In this document: positions 1-12,400 of the stretch, piece after piece
Layout of the letters: the number at the start of each line of letters is the position of its first letter
Numbering within the stretch: the stretch's first letter is position 1
Assembly: GCA_029204045.2 (NCBI GenBank)
Contig: CM055066.1
Location: 18,176,484 to 18,240,483 of the forward strand
DNA length: 64,000 bases
Source: Tillandsia leiboldiana
Taxonomy: Eukaryota > Streptophyta > Magnoliopsida > Poales > Bromeliaceae
Reading direction: 5' to 3'
Translations under genes and position numbers: made by a program
The notes under the pieces: generated by a model
The model's database searches: none
The model's input: the letters and a program-made list of their open reading frames with translations, nothing else
Told to the model about the DNA's origin: nothing

Positions 1-3000
1 TCCTGTACAGATTTTGGATTTTGACGCCTCGTTGGAGTAGGCGTTGTGTTTGGAGCGTGGCGTTGCAGTTCCTTTGGATAGGGATCTGCCGCCAGAGGCG
101 AGTTCTGGATTTTGACGCTTGGCGCCGGGTGATGGAGGACAGATCGACCGGCAGGGGCATTTCTGATTTCTTTTCTAGGATAACGAGTCCCTGAGATATT
201 AGAGAGCGGGTGGACCCCGATGGCAGTATCTGCGTCCTTATCAGAGTGGCGCAGCGGTAGCGTGGATCTATTATCTGCGGAGGACCTTATTCGTCGCTTC
301 AAGGTGAGCAGAGATAGAGGTCGTGCTCCCTAGGTGGATAGTCTTGATTTTCTTTGCAGATTGAGCGACAACCATTTTTCTTTGAGCGGATAATCTGTGC
401 CGCCGGTTGGAGGGCGCCACAGCGGCGGATCGGGCTGTCGCAGGTGTGATTTCATCACAGCAGTTGGAGTTAGAGCATTTTGATGTCGACACCGTTGGGT
501 GTGTTTTAGTAGAGCTTGGATAGCGTCGTGCGGGCGAAAATGGGATTGTTGGCTTGTGCATGTGAAGATCAGGTTTCAGATCACGTATAGCACAGGGATG
601 AGTGTTGCCAGTCCCACCTAGTTCAGTAGGACCTTGGATTTGATCCTAGAGTTGTTAGTCCTACATCATCTCTGAGATGAGGATATGAGGTTGGATAGGG
701 ATGGGATATCCCAATGTTATGCTATCGTGGATTGTCGAGAGAAGACAATGACCCTCAATGGTTTGGCCAGGAGGAGTGGGTTTATAGGGGATGCTAGAGC
801 ACGACAGAAATTGAGTCGTGGTCGTATCGCTTGTTAGCGACTTTTGAGTAGGGGCCTTCGGCGGCACCGGGACTAAGGAATATCTTTTATTGCCGAGTAA
901 TCTCGAGTGAGAGTCTACCGATTTGATTTTAAAGCCGCCGTTTAGTGAGGTTGAGATCGAGATAGTGATCGACGTGGCTTGGAAACCGCGCCGACTTCGA
1001 CAGCATCTCTTGGAGTATTACTCGTGAGACGTAGAGAGAGAGAGAGCTGATAGCGCCGTTGCGGGATTTGATGATTGAGAGATCTGTGTGACTCAGTACC
1101 ACGTCGCGGGAATACGACAGTGAGGATCCGAGAGATTAATATTTTTTGGAATTTGTTGCCATGCCGTTGGTACACGGCAGTGATTCCCCGTTGTGAGTGC
1201 ACAACAGTGAGGATTTTATTATAGTTTTGGCACAGACAGTTTCGGATTGTGTTTTGGTCAATGCCTTTGTGGGTGATTGGAGGTATTGTAGAACTCTACA
1301 GTTGAGGGCTGTGCTACATAGAGTTCGGAGCCCGTTAGAGACATATTGAGCTTACAGCAAGGTCTAGCGGATTGACTAAGGCTCTGCGGCCTTTTGGATT
1401 TGAGGACTTGTGTGTTCCGGCGGTACTTGGACCGGGCTGTTGTACCGGCGTGGGTTGGAGCTCTACAATGAGTTGCTGTGCCAGTGGTTAGATTTTTACA
1501 GGGCCGGTTGATTTGATTATATCGGGTTTGGTTTCTGAGATGAATTTGAGCATGAGGAGTGTGGAGGATCATGCTGCAACTTTTAAGAGAGAGAAGTTGT
1601 TTGTCAAGTTGAGAGAGTTTGCGTGTGACGTTGTGCGGGGAACCGCGCCACCCTCGACAGTACCTCATTGGATATCGCTTGTGGAGCTGAGAGAGCTGAT
1701 GGTACGGTCGCAAGATCTGATGGATCAAGGGGTCTGTTTGACCTAGTGCTACGTCTTGGATAGACGATGATGAGGGTTCGTTATGATTTGAGCACTGGCA
1801 GGTTCAGGTATTATCAAGGACCTTTTTGTTGGAGTTTTACTCCGGCAATTTTTGTATGATGCGAGTAACTACTTGGGATTTGACAGCCAAGGGCTGTGCC
1901 TGGATGGCATTCAGGGTCCGGTAAGGGCAATATGAACTCTTAGTGAGGCCTAATGGAGTGATTAATGCCCTGTTGTCTGCAAGATTTGAAGAATGGTGTG
2001 ATCCAGTTGTACTTGGACAATTTGGGAGTGGTTTTCCCCAAGGATATTATGATTTACTCCCTGAGTGAACAGGAATAAGAAGAGCACTTATGGATGTGCT
2101 ACAATGCCTGGGTAGAGGAAGTTGTATGCCAAGTTATTTAGATACAAGTTTTAGCTTCTGAAGCTTACCTTCTTGGGTCACTTTGTGTTGCCGTAGGGGG
2201 GCGGCGGTGGAAATCCGGCCAATTTGGATACTAGTTGGGAATTGACCGGGACCTATACTTATGGTCAAGGTGAGGAGCTTCTTGGACTAGGCAATGCCGG
2301 GAGAGCATGGCCAATGGATAAGGAGATTGATACCAGCGCCAATGTTAGTGTTTCCAGTGTAGGGAGACGAATTTGTGTGTTTTAGTATGCCTCCCATTGT
2401 GGTTGTGGAGTTACCGTGGGTTGATCTTTGGTCCGCACTTTATTAGGCCATCCCTATGAGTATTGTGGCAGGACGGATCACTATTTTGTAGGCAGCTGGG
2501 ATTCCACAATTGAGCCTTTCAGTACGCCTATTATTTCTAGCTTCGATTGGTATACCTGGGCGTAGGCCACGCCTGTTAGGCTAGCAGCCCTGATTTCTCA
2601 GCATTTCTGTTCTGTATTATATGATAGATTAAGTTTCAGCTCCAGTTTACAGTTTCTGCCCTGTGGCACCAGTGGAGACTACAGCTTTCAGCATCTTGAG
2701 TGAGAGTTATGCGGTTGGCGGTGATGGTTCGGACTTTTGATCGCAAGTTCGGGCATCAGTGTTATGATCACCTTTTGAGCTAGTTTTCGGTCCCGTTCAC
2801 CGATGGTTTGGTCCTCGTCAGGGTGTTCATTATTAGTTGAGAGATCGACTTCGACCCGTGGGTCTGTTAGGGTTATGTTAGCATGTTGAGTGACCAACTG
2901 TGGCGTGAGATTGTGTCTCTTGAGAATCCCTTTTGAGGGTAGCTTGCGGTTGAGTAGTTCACTCGGGTGGTTTTGGATCGAGAAGTAACCGAGTGAAGAC

Positions 3001-3435
3001 CCCAACTTATTGGATTCTTTTCCTCATTGGATGAAAGTATGGGTATGCTTCGGGTGGCCTTGGTTGAATTGACCCAGGATGTGGTTTGGTGCGCGTTGCA
3101 TTGGTGGTTATGTCAGTTTCCCCAGCCTTTTAGCGGAGCCCTTTTGGCATTTCACGTCTCAGCTCAGGAGTGATGTGTTTTTCCTCGCCCGTGATTGACT
3201 TGCCCTTTGAGATCTGTTAGTGTTGGAGTACGAGGGACGCCCGTTGCAATTTCTGGCTCGAGAGATGAGTGAATTGCACATCGGGCCATACCGTACTTGT
3301 TGTTGTTGTTGTTGCGGAGTAATCACGAGGAGTGAGTGGTGTTTCGGGAGCTAGAGGCGTATTGATGGATACCTACCCGTGGTATTTGTGACTCATGATG
3401 GTCTTGATCTAGTTTCGAGGACGAAACTTTCTTTT
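1..3435 (+). pseudogene. Decayed gag-pol of gypsy element A
   Basis: This is the internal region of a Ty3/gypsy element whose 5' part lies outside the window. It no longer codes: no reading frame longer than about 80 codons follows the ancestral order. Identity comes from alignment by eye. Bases 25-330 match the gag remnant of element G at 37010-37330. Bases 949-1100 and again 1613-1756 match the region just before and inside RT of element D (20201-20320). Bases 2020-2065 match the RT stretch around the FIDD motif of D. The last 30 bases match the usual end of gypsy pol (a GRN-like motif in a run reading cgaggacgaaactttc). The pre-RT segment is present twice, which G lacks. The decay pattern is shared with G and B, which suggests the family was already non-coding when it spread. 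Confidence 0.8.
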
Positions 3436-3447
3436 AGTGGGGGAGGA
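3436..3447 (+). other. Polypurine tract of element A
   Basis: The run agtgggggagga directly abuts the LTR start TGTGAG at 3448. The same tract precedes the 3' LTR of G (47954-47965). In gypsy elements the PPT primes plus-strand DNA synthesis, so its survival in a coding-dead element fits selection on cis-acting sequence only. Confidence 0.85.
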
Positions 3448-6400
3448 TGTGAGGTCCCGGAATTTTCCGCGTAGGGTTTACTGGTTGTTGGGCAGCCGTT
3501 AGTGGCCGTTGGGAGTGTTTGTGCGCCTGTCGGGCCCGAGAAATGGATTTGTGATGCAATTTGAAATTTAGTTGCATCACTGGAGGCCTGCGCGGTGTGT
3601 CGGTGGTGTTTGCACGCAATTTGGACACAAGTGGACTTCAGATTTAAAAAGGGATCGCGTGGGTAATTGGAGGACCCGTCAAGTGTTTTGAGGGGTTTCG
3701 CGCGATGTAGATGTCAAATTTGGACTCCGGGCGAAGTTTGGATAAAGGATTACCTCTCCGGTTGCCATCGGGAATTTTTAGAGTGAGAATTTGGCAAATC
3801 GGTTTGTTGATTTGGACTCAGCGCGAAAAACGGTGCGATTTACATTTTTTCTGAACTTTTTGGGCTTAATATAAGGTTTTTGGTGTTGCTGGTGCGGTGG
3901 ACCGGGTCCAGGACGGGCTGGTGCACGGTGGAAAGACCGGCCGGTGCAGCGCGGTCTACGGCCGCGCTGCACCCGGTCCATGAGTCCGGGCGGGCGCCCG
4001 GTGCACGCACGGTGCACCGGGCACCGCATGCTTGCATGCGCGCGCGCGTGGCGCGCGCCCGCGCGTGGGCAGGCTGCGCTGGCACTGTGCCGTCGCGCCA
4101 CGCAGCCGGTCGGACCAGTTGGTCCGACCTTTCTTGCACCGGATCGGGTGCAAGGGGATCTGGTGTGAGGGGGAGAGTTGGTGAAGATGTTTGGTGTACC
4201 TTAAGCCTAATTTTGGAATAGTTTAAGCCTATTTAAAGGAGCTTCATAGCTGGGGTTTACTCTTTTGGAATTCACCTACCTCTTAGCTGCTAAGGAGTCC
4301 AAGATGCAGCCTTCATCTTCTTCTTCTTCATCAAGGAAACCACCATTGTTGGAGCTTGGTCATTGCTGGTTTTGGGTTCCACTTCGTCGCATTTTCTTCC
4401 AGGAGGTCTCCATAGCTGTAGGAGTGGAATATTTGGGTGATTCTTGTGGGGTTCTCTTCACAACTTCAATATATACAACTTTCGTATTGAAGGTGGAACC
4501 TAATTGAAGCTCTAAATCAGGTAAATATAGCCATCTTTGAGACACTTATTTTCTGTGGAGGATTTCGAGCAGAGGTTAGTGTTTTTACTCCCCTGGGATG
4601 TACAAATGGAATTTTAAGTTAGTTTTTGTGGAAAATTTTCCAGGACTTAAGGAGGTCCGATTTTCGTATTTTCTGGAACTTCAAATTTGGAATCTAATTT
4701 GGGTGAATTGAGGCATCTCTGAGACTTTTTTGCACAGCTGAGATTCTGGTTATGATTTTGAGCAGTGTTCAGTGTTTTTCCTCCCTAGGACTGAAGAAGT
4801 GGAGTTTTAAGTTAATTTTTACGGGGAATTCACCAAGACTCAGAGACCTACATTTTTCATATTGAAGAGAAAGGATAAATCTTGCTACAAATCAGGTGAA
4901 TTTCATCATCTTTGGAGCCTTGGTTCAGTTTGCAGTTTTGGACAGCATCGCAGAGTTTTAGCCGTAACTTTGCGCACCGACATCGGATCGAGGTGATTCA
5001 AAAGGAGATTCTCATCTACTTCTCGCGAGGAATCTCCTGGATTTTTCTCGGAATTTTCTGAGTTTTCTTCGAAGGTTAGAATCTTTCTTCTTCCCGAGTT
5101 TTTATCTGTGGAATTTTGTGCAGTTTATTTTGGGGTGTTTCTCTTGCCGATTTTATATCTCAGCGTAGGAAACTCGGAACTGGACGTGCAGGTATTCGCT
5201 TCGAAGCTATCGACGCGTAGATCGGAGGGATATTTTATTTGTATTTTTCCGGGGACTGCCAGTAGGTGGTTTAACCGCATCTTCGCATCTGAAATTGCAG
5301 TGTAATAATTCTGGCAGATTTGGGAATTTAAGTGTAACAGTAGCTTTGTTTTGTACCCAGGAGCGATTGTGGACAGTGCTGGACCGTTGGACTCTGAGTT
5401 GTTGTTTTCTGGTATTATCAGCTGTAGGACCTTTGACAGTTCGACTTGTCAGGTGGGTGGCCTCGCTTCCAAGATTTGCGATCTGTACACTAATTCTAGC
5501 TCTATAGGGATGTGCATGTATTATTCTTACCTCCAGTATAGCATGTTAGAGAGCATGAGTTGGGATTTCTTATTTATTCAGTTTATCATGTGTTTCTTAT
5601 TATTTTCCCCCACCTCCTTATTTATCGCTATCTTCGGACTTGACCTAGCACCACTGTCATATGCAGCATGTTCAACCAGACTAGTAGAAAACTCCAACTT
5701 GGGCTAGGTTACTTTATTGCTTTAGACACTTCCACTGTCATCACTATTTCATCTGGACTAAGTTTCTTCCTCGCCCAGATAGGGGGCCGAGGGGTCGGGT
5801 TATTAGTGGGGTGCATTTACACTCGTGTCGGGGGACCGAGTGGAGTCAGATAGTGAGTTATTGATCAGAGTGTCTTTTGATTACTGTCTGAGGGACAGGG
5901 GGTCTCGGCTGTGTTGTGTTCCAGCCAGTGAGTGAGACAGGGTTCTTTTGATTACTGTCGATCTTGTTGATCGTGGATTTGGATTATAGCCTGCATGGGC
6001 CACATTGAGCTCGACATAGATGCGCAGATACTTTACTCGGTGGGGTCGCGCCCCTCGAGTGCCACTCCAGAGCTAGGCGGGTTACTTGCTTTTGCGGCTT
6101 GTCGATGCAGTCCCTCTGGCTGGGTCCGTTTTGGCAGTCACGGACGCCCTACGTAAGGCCTCTCCTCCGTGGACGTCAGGCAGTAGGTAGGCGCAGGTTT
6201 GACTGGACCCGATGTGGCAGTCAGTTTAGATTGGGTGATTTGAGTTGAGAGTTAGTAGCGGTACCAGAGTTCTTTCTGTTTCACCCTTGAGCATCTAGTT
6301 AGAGGCATAGTAGCGGTAGAGTTACTTTACCAGTTGTCTTTCCAGCATTGCATTCTTCTACTTTTGCCTCTAGTAGACTTAGTGGGCAGACCGTCGGGCT

Positions 6401-6987
6401 TGTTGGCGGCACCCACTGAGAACTACTTTGGGATGTAGTTCTCACACCCGTCGAGGTGTCTTTTTCCCCAGGGACTTCTTCTTCCGTTCCTGTTGCTCTT
6501 GTTGCTGATCCTTCTGACCGAGGCGAGGGAGTCGCGAGCTAGTTCCCTACCCGTAATTGGAGTGTAGCAGTACCCCTTCAGAGGAGAGCTTCAGTGGATT
6601 AGTGTATTTCTTTCTTTTTCGGTTGAGAGACCTTTGTTGTGAGGTATTGAGTGGTATTTTCATTTTACACTTTGAGAGACTGATGTAGTGAGGATATTTG
6701 TGTATTGAGAGCTGGTACACTGATGTATTTATTGGAGATATCTCCCTTTTGGGTTTTATATATTAGAGGACTTTGTATATGATGCTATTTGGGAGATGGA
6801 TATTGTATTACGTTTAGTTGTACAGTGTTGGATTTCAGCTTTTCAGTAGTTTTACTTTCAGCTCTGATATCGATATACTGTAGTTGATTCTTTTGCAGGT
6901 TAGACGCTTCATCTGTACGGCAGTTTCCGTACAGGTGGCGGATCTGTTAGCGAGCCCGGGTCGCAGTTTCGACCCCGGGGCGTGACA
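3448..6987 (+). mobile_element. 3' LTR of gypsy element A
   Basis: The LTR starts TGTGAGGTCCC just after the PPT and ends GGGGCGTGACA at 6987, where sequence jumps into the gag remnant of element B. The right-hand target duplication should be cctac (6988-6992); the left copy is outside the window. The U3 is GC-rich around 3890-4150, and a TATA-like tatttaaagg lies near 4230. Putative leader signals are: intron 5266-5360 (AG|GT to TACCCAG), exon 5361-5452, donor CAG|GTGGGT at 5453, mini-exon 6472-6522, acceptor TTTTGCAG at 6898. Two hairpins close the LTR (6913-6934 and 6958-6975). At about 3.5 kb it is a giant LTR typical of this window. Confidence 0.88.
6913..6975 (+). promoter_or_regulatory. 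U5 terminal double hairpin, element A
   Basis: The first hairpin pairs CTGTACGG (6913-6920) with CCGTACAG (6927-6934). The second pairs GGGTCG (6958-6963) with CGACCC (6970-6975). In the other copies the first stem has different bases but still pairs, for example CCTATGC/GCATAGG in G. It sits between a putative 3' splice site (6898) and the LTR end. Confidence 0.6.
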
Positions 6988-7880
6988 CCTACTCTATCGA
7001 GGCATCCAAAATCTGTACATGAGGGACCGAATAAACTGAAAGGTATCCTGGCGCAATCCACTCACAGTCACACATATCCTATGCGCCTCGTCCCTCGAAA
7101 CCTGGAGCGCGCAGTTCAACAACTGCATAGAACCTCTGGCCCAGGGAGGCTCACGAATAGTCTCTCCATCACCACCAACCACGATTCAGCCTCCAATGGC
7201 CCCAAGCTCAAACCTACGAATCGGGGTGGTTCATCTGCCCAAAACTGGCTCAATAGATCGATCATGACCCACAGCTCATCTGCTGTCCGCTATCCACCCT
7301 GCCTCGGTGCCTCGGCACTAAACATTGGCACGGAGGGGGCTACTTGCTCAATCGGCGCCACAGAAATCACTGCCGCTGAGGATACTGCAACCAGGTGGTC
7401 TCAGGAGAAAAGCACTAGGGCTGCCCGCTACTCCGACAATTGTGTCACCAAGACTAGCTGCTCACTCTGCCGCTGATAAGCCTCTGACAATCCTGTCATC
7501 TGGGTCCGGAGCTCTCTGACCTCAATCTGGGTATCCGGCCCAAATCCAACCGCTCATGCTCAACAGCTGCTAAAGGATGCACACGGGTCAAAACCCAGCG
7601 TCGGGGAGACACCGCTCACCACGACAAAATCGCAAATCAGCACACAACAAACACTCGACCCAATCCAACGAAAGTCTAAAGCATGTCACCCATTCCATAG
7701 CATTATGTTGTCTGCAGCCAACATAATCACTTTGGAGAATAAACATGCCAATCACTCATCCCGTGCCTTGGGAGAGGTATAAAACTCAATCAGGACTCTC
7801 GCTACAAGTCACGACTCTCACGAAGTCATCCAAGAGTCAAACCATAAGCCTAGGGTTTCTAAGTCCACCATGACCTACAA
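6988..7880 (-). pseudogene. Decayed gag of gypsy element B
   Basis: Read on the minus strand from 7880 down to 6988, this is the 5' part of the internal region of B, cut by the insertion of A. It matches the gag remnant of G (36139-36990) closely, including segments around 7425-7330 and 7090-7020. No continuous gag frame survives; the open stretch on the plus strand near 6982-7476 is antisense to the remnant and is not a gene. The rest of B should lie to the left of A, outside the window. Confidence 0.75.
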
Positions 7881-7897
7881 CCTAGGCTCTGATACCA
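7881..7897 (-). other. Primer-binding site of element B
   Basis: On the minus strand this reads TGGTATCAGAGCCTAGG, complementary to the 3' end of initiator methionine tRNA as in most plant gypsy and copia elements. A 7-base spacer separates it from the LTR end at 7905. Confidence 0.9.
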
Positions 7898-8229
7898 CCT
7901 AATCTGTCATGCCCCGGGGTCGAAACTGCGACCCAGGCCCGCCAACAGATCCGCCGCCTATGCAAAACCCCGCATAGACGAAACGTCTAACCTGCAAGAA
8001 AAGGTACTACAACTAACAGATATCAGACCTATAAGATAAAACTATTGTAAAATTAAAACCAATCATCTGTACAGCTGGAAAATAAAGATACAAAGTCCAT
8101 CTCCCATAAATGATAATCATACAATATCATCAAATACAAAAACTCAGAACTCAACAGGGAGGTAATCCTGAAATAAATAATACATCAGTGTGCGGGCTCT
8201 CAGTACAAGTCAGATCCTCACAATACATC

Positions 8230-9480
8230 TGTAGGTTCTTATAATGTAGGATCCACAAGGATCTAAATAGGTACTATCAAACAACTAGAGGGGGGGTGAA
8301 TATGTGTAATACTTAAAAAAACAATCTCAGTGCAAAATAAAAACCAATGCGAAAAAAATAGCACACCGAGATTTACGTGAAAACTCCAATCCAGGAGAAA
8401 AACCATGTGACCAACACGCAATAACAATCCACTAAGAAAAAGAAGAATAACAAGGTGATTACCGACTCCACGGACTCAAACCCCTCCTTCAAGTTCTTCG
8501 GATCTTGCGCTCACCGATTGCACGTCACGTTCGAATCCACGAACGCCACTCGAATCCACGAGCACACATTTCGAATCCACGAAATGCCTTCAACACACCG
8601 AATCCACGATGCTACGTCGAATCCACGACGCAAACTCAGCCGATACAGAATATAGGCTTCGATGGTGATCCTTTGCTTAGATTATCATTGAGGAACCGTA
8701 GAAGGAATCTCTAAGCAAAGACTAGATCAATTCGACAAAAGGTATATCTTGGAAGAACCATCGAATTGACCAAAAAGAGGCTAAAGAGAAGAACAATAAA
8801 AACCTAGCCTCTAGGGTTGCTCTCGAGTGTTTCTAAATTCATCGGTAGTTCACGAGAAACCCTAAGTGTCTATTTATAGGTTAGAAACCTTTGGAAAGAG
8901 ATAAGCATCAAAAACTGACTTAACAGAAATTTTCCCGCACGACGGTCCGGACTGGATTTGGCTGATCCGGACTGTCGTCTTTTTTCAGCAATTTTCCTGA
9001 AAAAACAGTTCGGGGTCCGGACTGGAATTTCCTGATCCGGACTGTTCATGCGATTTCAGCAAACACATAGTTCGGGGTCCGGACTAAAACAGGGGAGGTC
9101 CGGACTGGAATTCCGCATGAACTAAACTATGTTCGAGGTCCGGACTGGAATGCCCTGATCCGGATCCTGAACATATTACATGTCCAGTTTTTTATTTTTA
9201 TGCAATGAAAACTTATCCAAGTGTTTCTACACTATAAGAAAGTATTCGGATCACCAAAATTATTTAGTTAAACATACCTGATCCTTTTGAATTCTTTCTT
9301 CTTGAGATTGATGTAATTGATCCACAATTCTTCATCTTCAATCTTCAAGACTCAAAACACTGAGTGTCAACTTGAGCTCTTGTTGAATCTTCTCTGAGTC
9401 TTCGATTGCTGATTGACAATTTGATCACTTCAAGACTCCGACTCAACTCACGAAATATGCCAACACAAAACGCCGTAACA
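8230..9480 (-). mobile_element. Sirevirus-like solo LTR M
   Basis: A 1.25-kb LTR begins TGTAGGTTC and ends CGCCGTAACA on the plus strand (minus-strand reading TGTTACGGCG...CCTACA). It interrupts LTR B, whose uninterrupted counterpart is seen in F near 23325. The TSD is ACATC (8225-8229) and ACATT (9481-9485), one C-to-T change apart. No internal region is present, so it is a solo LTR. It carries eight CCGG sites in a GTCCGGAC context between 8945 and 9165. Confidence 0.85.
8941..9170. repeat. Array of GTCCGGAC palindromes in LTR M
   Basis: Eight CCGG cores (near 8947, 8966, 9016, 9035, 9079, 9099, 9139, 9160) mostly lie inside the palindrome GTCCGGAC. They come in pairs about 19-21 bases apart, and pairs recur every 60-69 bases. 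Equivalent arrays with other flanks occur in LTRs E and C. Confidence 0.8.
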
Positions 9481-12400
9481 ACATTAGTCTCTCAAAAGAG
9501 AAAATAAAATAACTAATCTACTGACTGTACTATAGATCTCCACTGAAAGGGGTACAGCTACTCTCCAAAGACGGGTAGGGATCTAGCTCGCGACTCCCTC
9601 GCCTCGAACAGCAACCGCAAAATCAGCAACGCCCGCTAAGACTCTGCAAAACAAAGGAGAGAAAAGAAAGAAGAGGGGGGGGGACCCCCAATGGGTGTGA
9701 GAACTACACCAAAATGGAGTTCTCAGTGGGTACCACCGCCAAGTCCGACGATCTGCCCACGAAGTCTACTAGAGGCATAAGATAATAATGCAGTAAAGCT
9801 GAACAAGAAAGCTGGAGGTACTCAACAGCTACCAAGCCTCTGTCTACATGCTCAAAAGGGAAAAACCAATGAAAGGTATGCAACCACTCGCACATGAAGT
9901 GCACAATCGACCCAATTGAGCTGACTGCCACATCGGGTCCAGTCAAGCCTGCGCCTCCCTAGTGTATCAACGTAGGGTGTCCAACTGGACTAAATCGCTA
10001 TCGAATAGTGGCAGATGCAGGCTATAGTCAAAATCCACGCTCTCTCTCAGAACGGATAAACTCAAGATCCTCAATCTCTCACACAACGGTCAAAGTACTC
10101 TCAACAACACGGGACCACCGTTAACCCCAACCGGTTCCCGACAACACTAGCACTGGTCTAAACACAGCTACTACACTCCACTCAGCCCCCATGCACGAGT
10201 GTAACAATAAGAGTACCTGCCTGAATAAACCCAATCAAATGATCCGGTGTAAAACTCGGTACTGCCTGCTCTATCATCAATCTCACGAACTCAATATCTC
10301 TCGCATCCCAAAGTAAGTAACCGATCGGCCTCGGTCCGTCCGATTGCACACTAAAGTAAGTAACAGACCGGCCTCGATCCGTCAGGTCGCACACTCCAGA
10401 GTGGCACTCGAGGGGAGCGACCCACACGAGTAAAGTATCACTGTAATAAGTATCACCATATAGCAGGACTAGATCACGACTCTGATCAAAGTGGGAAAAC
10501 TCATCCACTAAAGGGAAACCCGATCCCCAAACTGAAACAACAGTAAACAAAAAGTGGGAAACTCCATCCACTAGGGAAAATCTGATACCCAATCTGATGC
10601 ACAAGTATATATCCGGTCAACCCCACAAGTCCACAATCTAATCCAACCTGTCCCAGACACACAGTCCTGACTACACTATCCCAAACCCCTGCTCGAACCC
10701 GAGCAACCTGAATCTAGAAGAAAAGAAGAAAAAACAAACATGATTTCTCCTAAGTCAGATTCCAACATGATAGTGTAGCAGTAAACGATGGCCTATCTAG
10801 ATGTCCATACAAGCATATAATCGTCCTCAAGAAAGATAGAAGTAAGAACATGTCAAATGGTAGCTCTATAAGATATAAACAATTAACATGCCAAAATCAC
10901 TAATGAACTACACCGGTTCATAATAACTCCTCAGAGTAATACCCGCACATAGATGTAACATCCTGTCCCCTCGAATGATCAATCCTCAAGAAAGACTATG
11001 TGCTAACATGGCATGCTAATAATTCGCTACTATAAATGTCAATCCCACATAAATAGACTAATGATTAATTAAGCATGATCTCTATATCATCTAGTATGAA
11101 ATGAACATAATCATCTACAGTATGCTAGATCTCAATCCACTAGAAGCATGTAAATAGTCAAGTAAGCATCAATCACATAGTCAAGGCCATTTCCATGCTT
11201 ACATCTCAATTCTAATGGTTGTACCTTAATCATGCATGCTATAAATCACAGGGAGTAACAATCTCTTAGGTAAGCTTTCCTTAATCCCCAACATGGATAT
11301 CCGAATCATGCAAGTCCTCATAATATAATATAATATTAATCTTGCAATTCTCTTAGACAATCAACATTACTAAGCTTACCTCTCAATCACAACAATGTAC
11401 CCTAAACTTGCAAGCATTCTATCAAATAGAATTAGAGAACCGTCCACCGGTTCTCGGGACAAGGCAACCCACCTGAAGCGCTTTCCGCAGGCAAAGCCGA
11501 AGTCGGTGAAGTGCGTAGTCACACGCTATCAAAATCCGCTGAAACTGCACCCTCGGTACTCCGTCGCACAAATCTCTGCTCCAACCAACCTCACAACCAC
11601 AACACAATAATCAATACCCCACAACAACCAAACAGCATATGCTGTTTCCACAAACCAGCAGAGAGGAGGGGGAATTTCACCTTCATACAAACCTCCAAAA
11701 ATTCTAAAGAATTCTCGGTTGCGATCCTCGCGACGAGTAGATACAAATCGAGTATTTATACGTCCCGTTCCAACACCTGTAGGCCAAAATATAAATACAA
11801 CAACGCGGGTATGCCGAATTATCAAAAACAGAAATCTGTAGGAAACCAGTCCGAAAGAAGCATAAATATCACCTTCGAAGAGTCCTCAAAAAATTCCGAT
11901 AAAAGTACGTGTGCGTTCCTCCTGAAGCTTAGATATCAATCGAGTCCTTAAACACCTCATTCCGATGCTCATAGACCGAGAAATCCCAAGAATACTCCGC
12001 CGCTGTCCAAAATCTCACAGCAGTAAAGAGGTCACAAAACACCTCAGGAACCATGCCAAAAACCCAAAACGAGGCGAAGTGATCAACACAAAAATCGAAG
12101 GCGTACCTCTCGTAAACGCGCTGCCGCACAAATCGGCTCAAAATACTATTGGAGTAATCCAGGGTGCCTCGCGGATCGAAAAGTGACGGTGAAAGCCAAA
12201 ATCTAAGAAACGTCGTAGTTTGCCGCGTCGCAGAAAGCGCGGATGTCGAGGCCTCCAAAAAATCTGAAAGTTCTTCACGAGATGCTCCACAAGATGATGA
12301 ACCACTTTGCTTAAGGCCTCACAGAGAGGGGAGCTCGGGAAAAGCTGAAAAAATGCAGCCAAAGGGGGAGGTTTTATAGCCAAAACCAACAAATCAGAAA

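Noticed and set aside
4265..4545. Small frames on both strands near the A promoter, including a serine-rich one
   Set aside because: They lie in the R region of LTR A just downstream of the TATA-like box, where related LTRs have no conserved frame.
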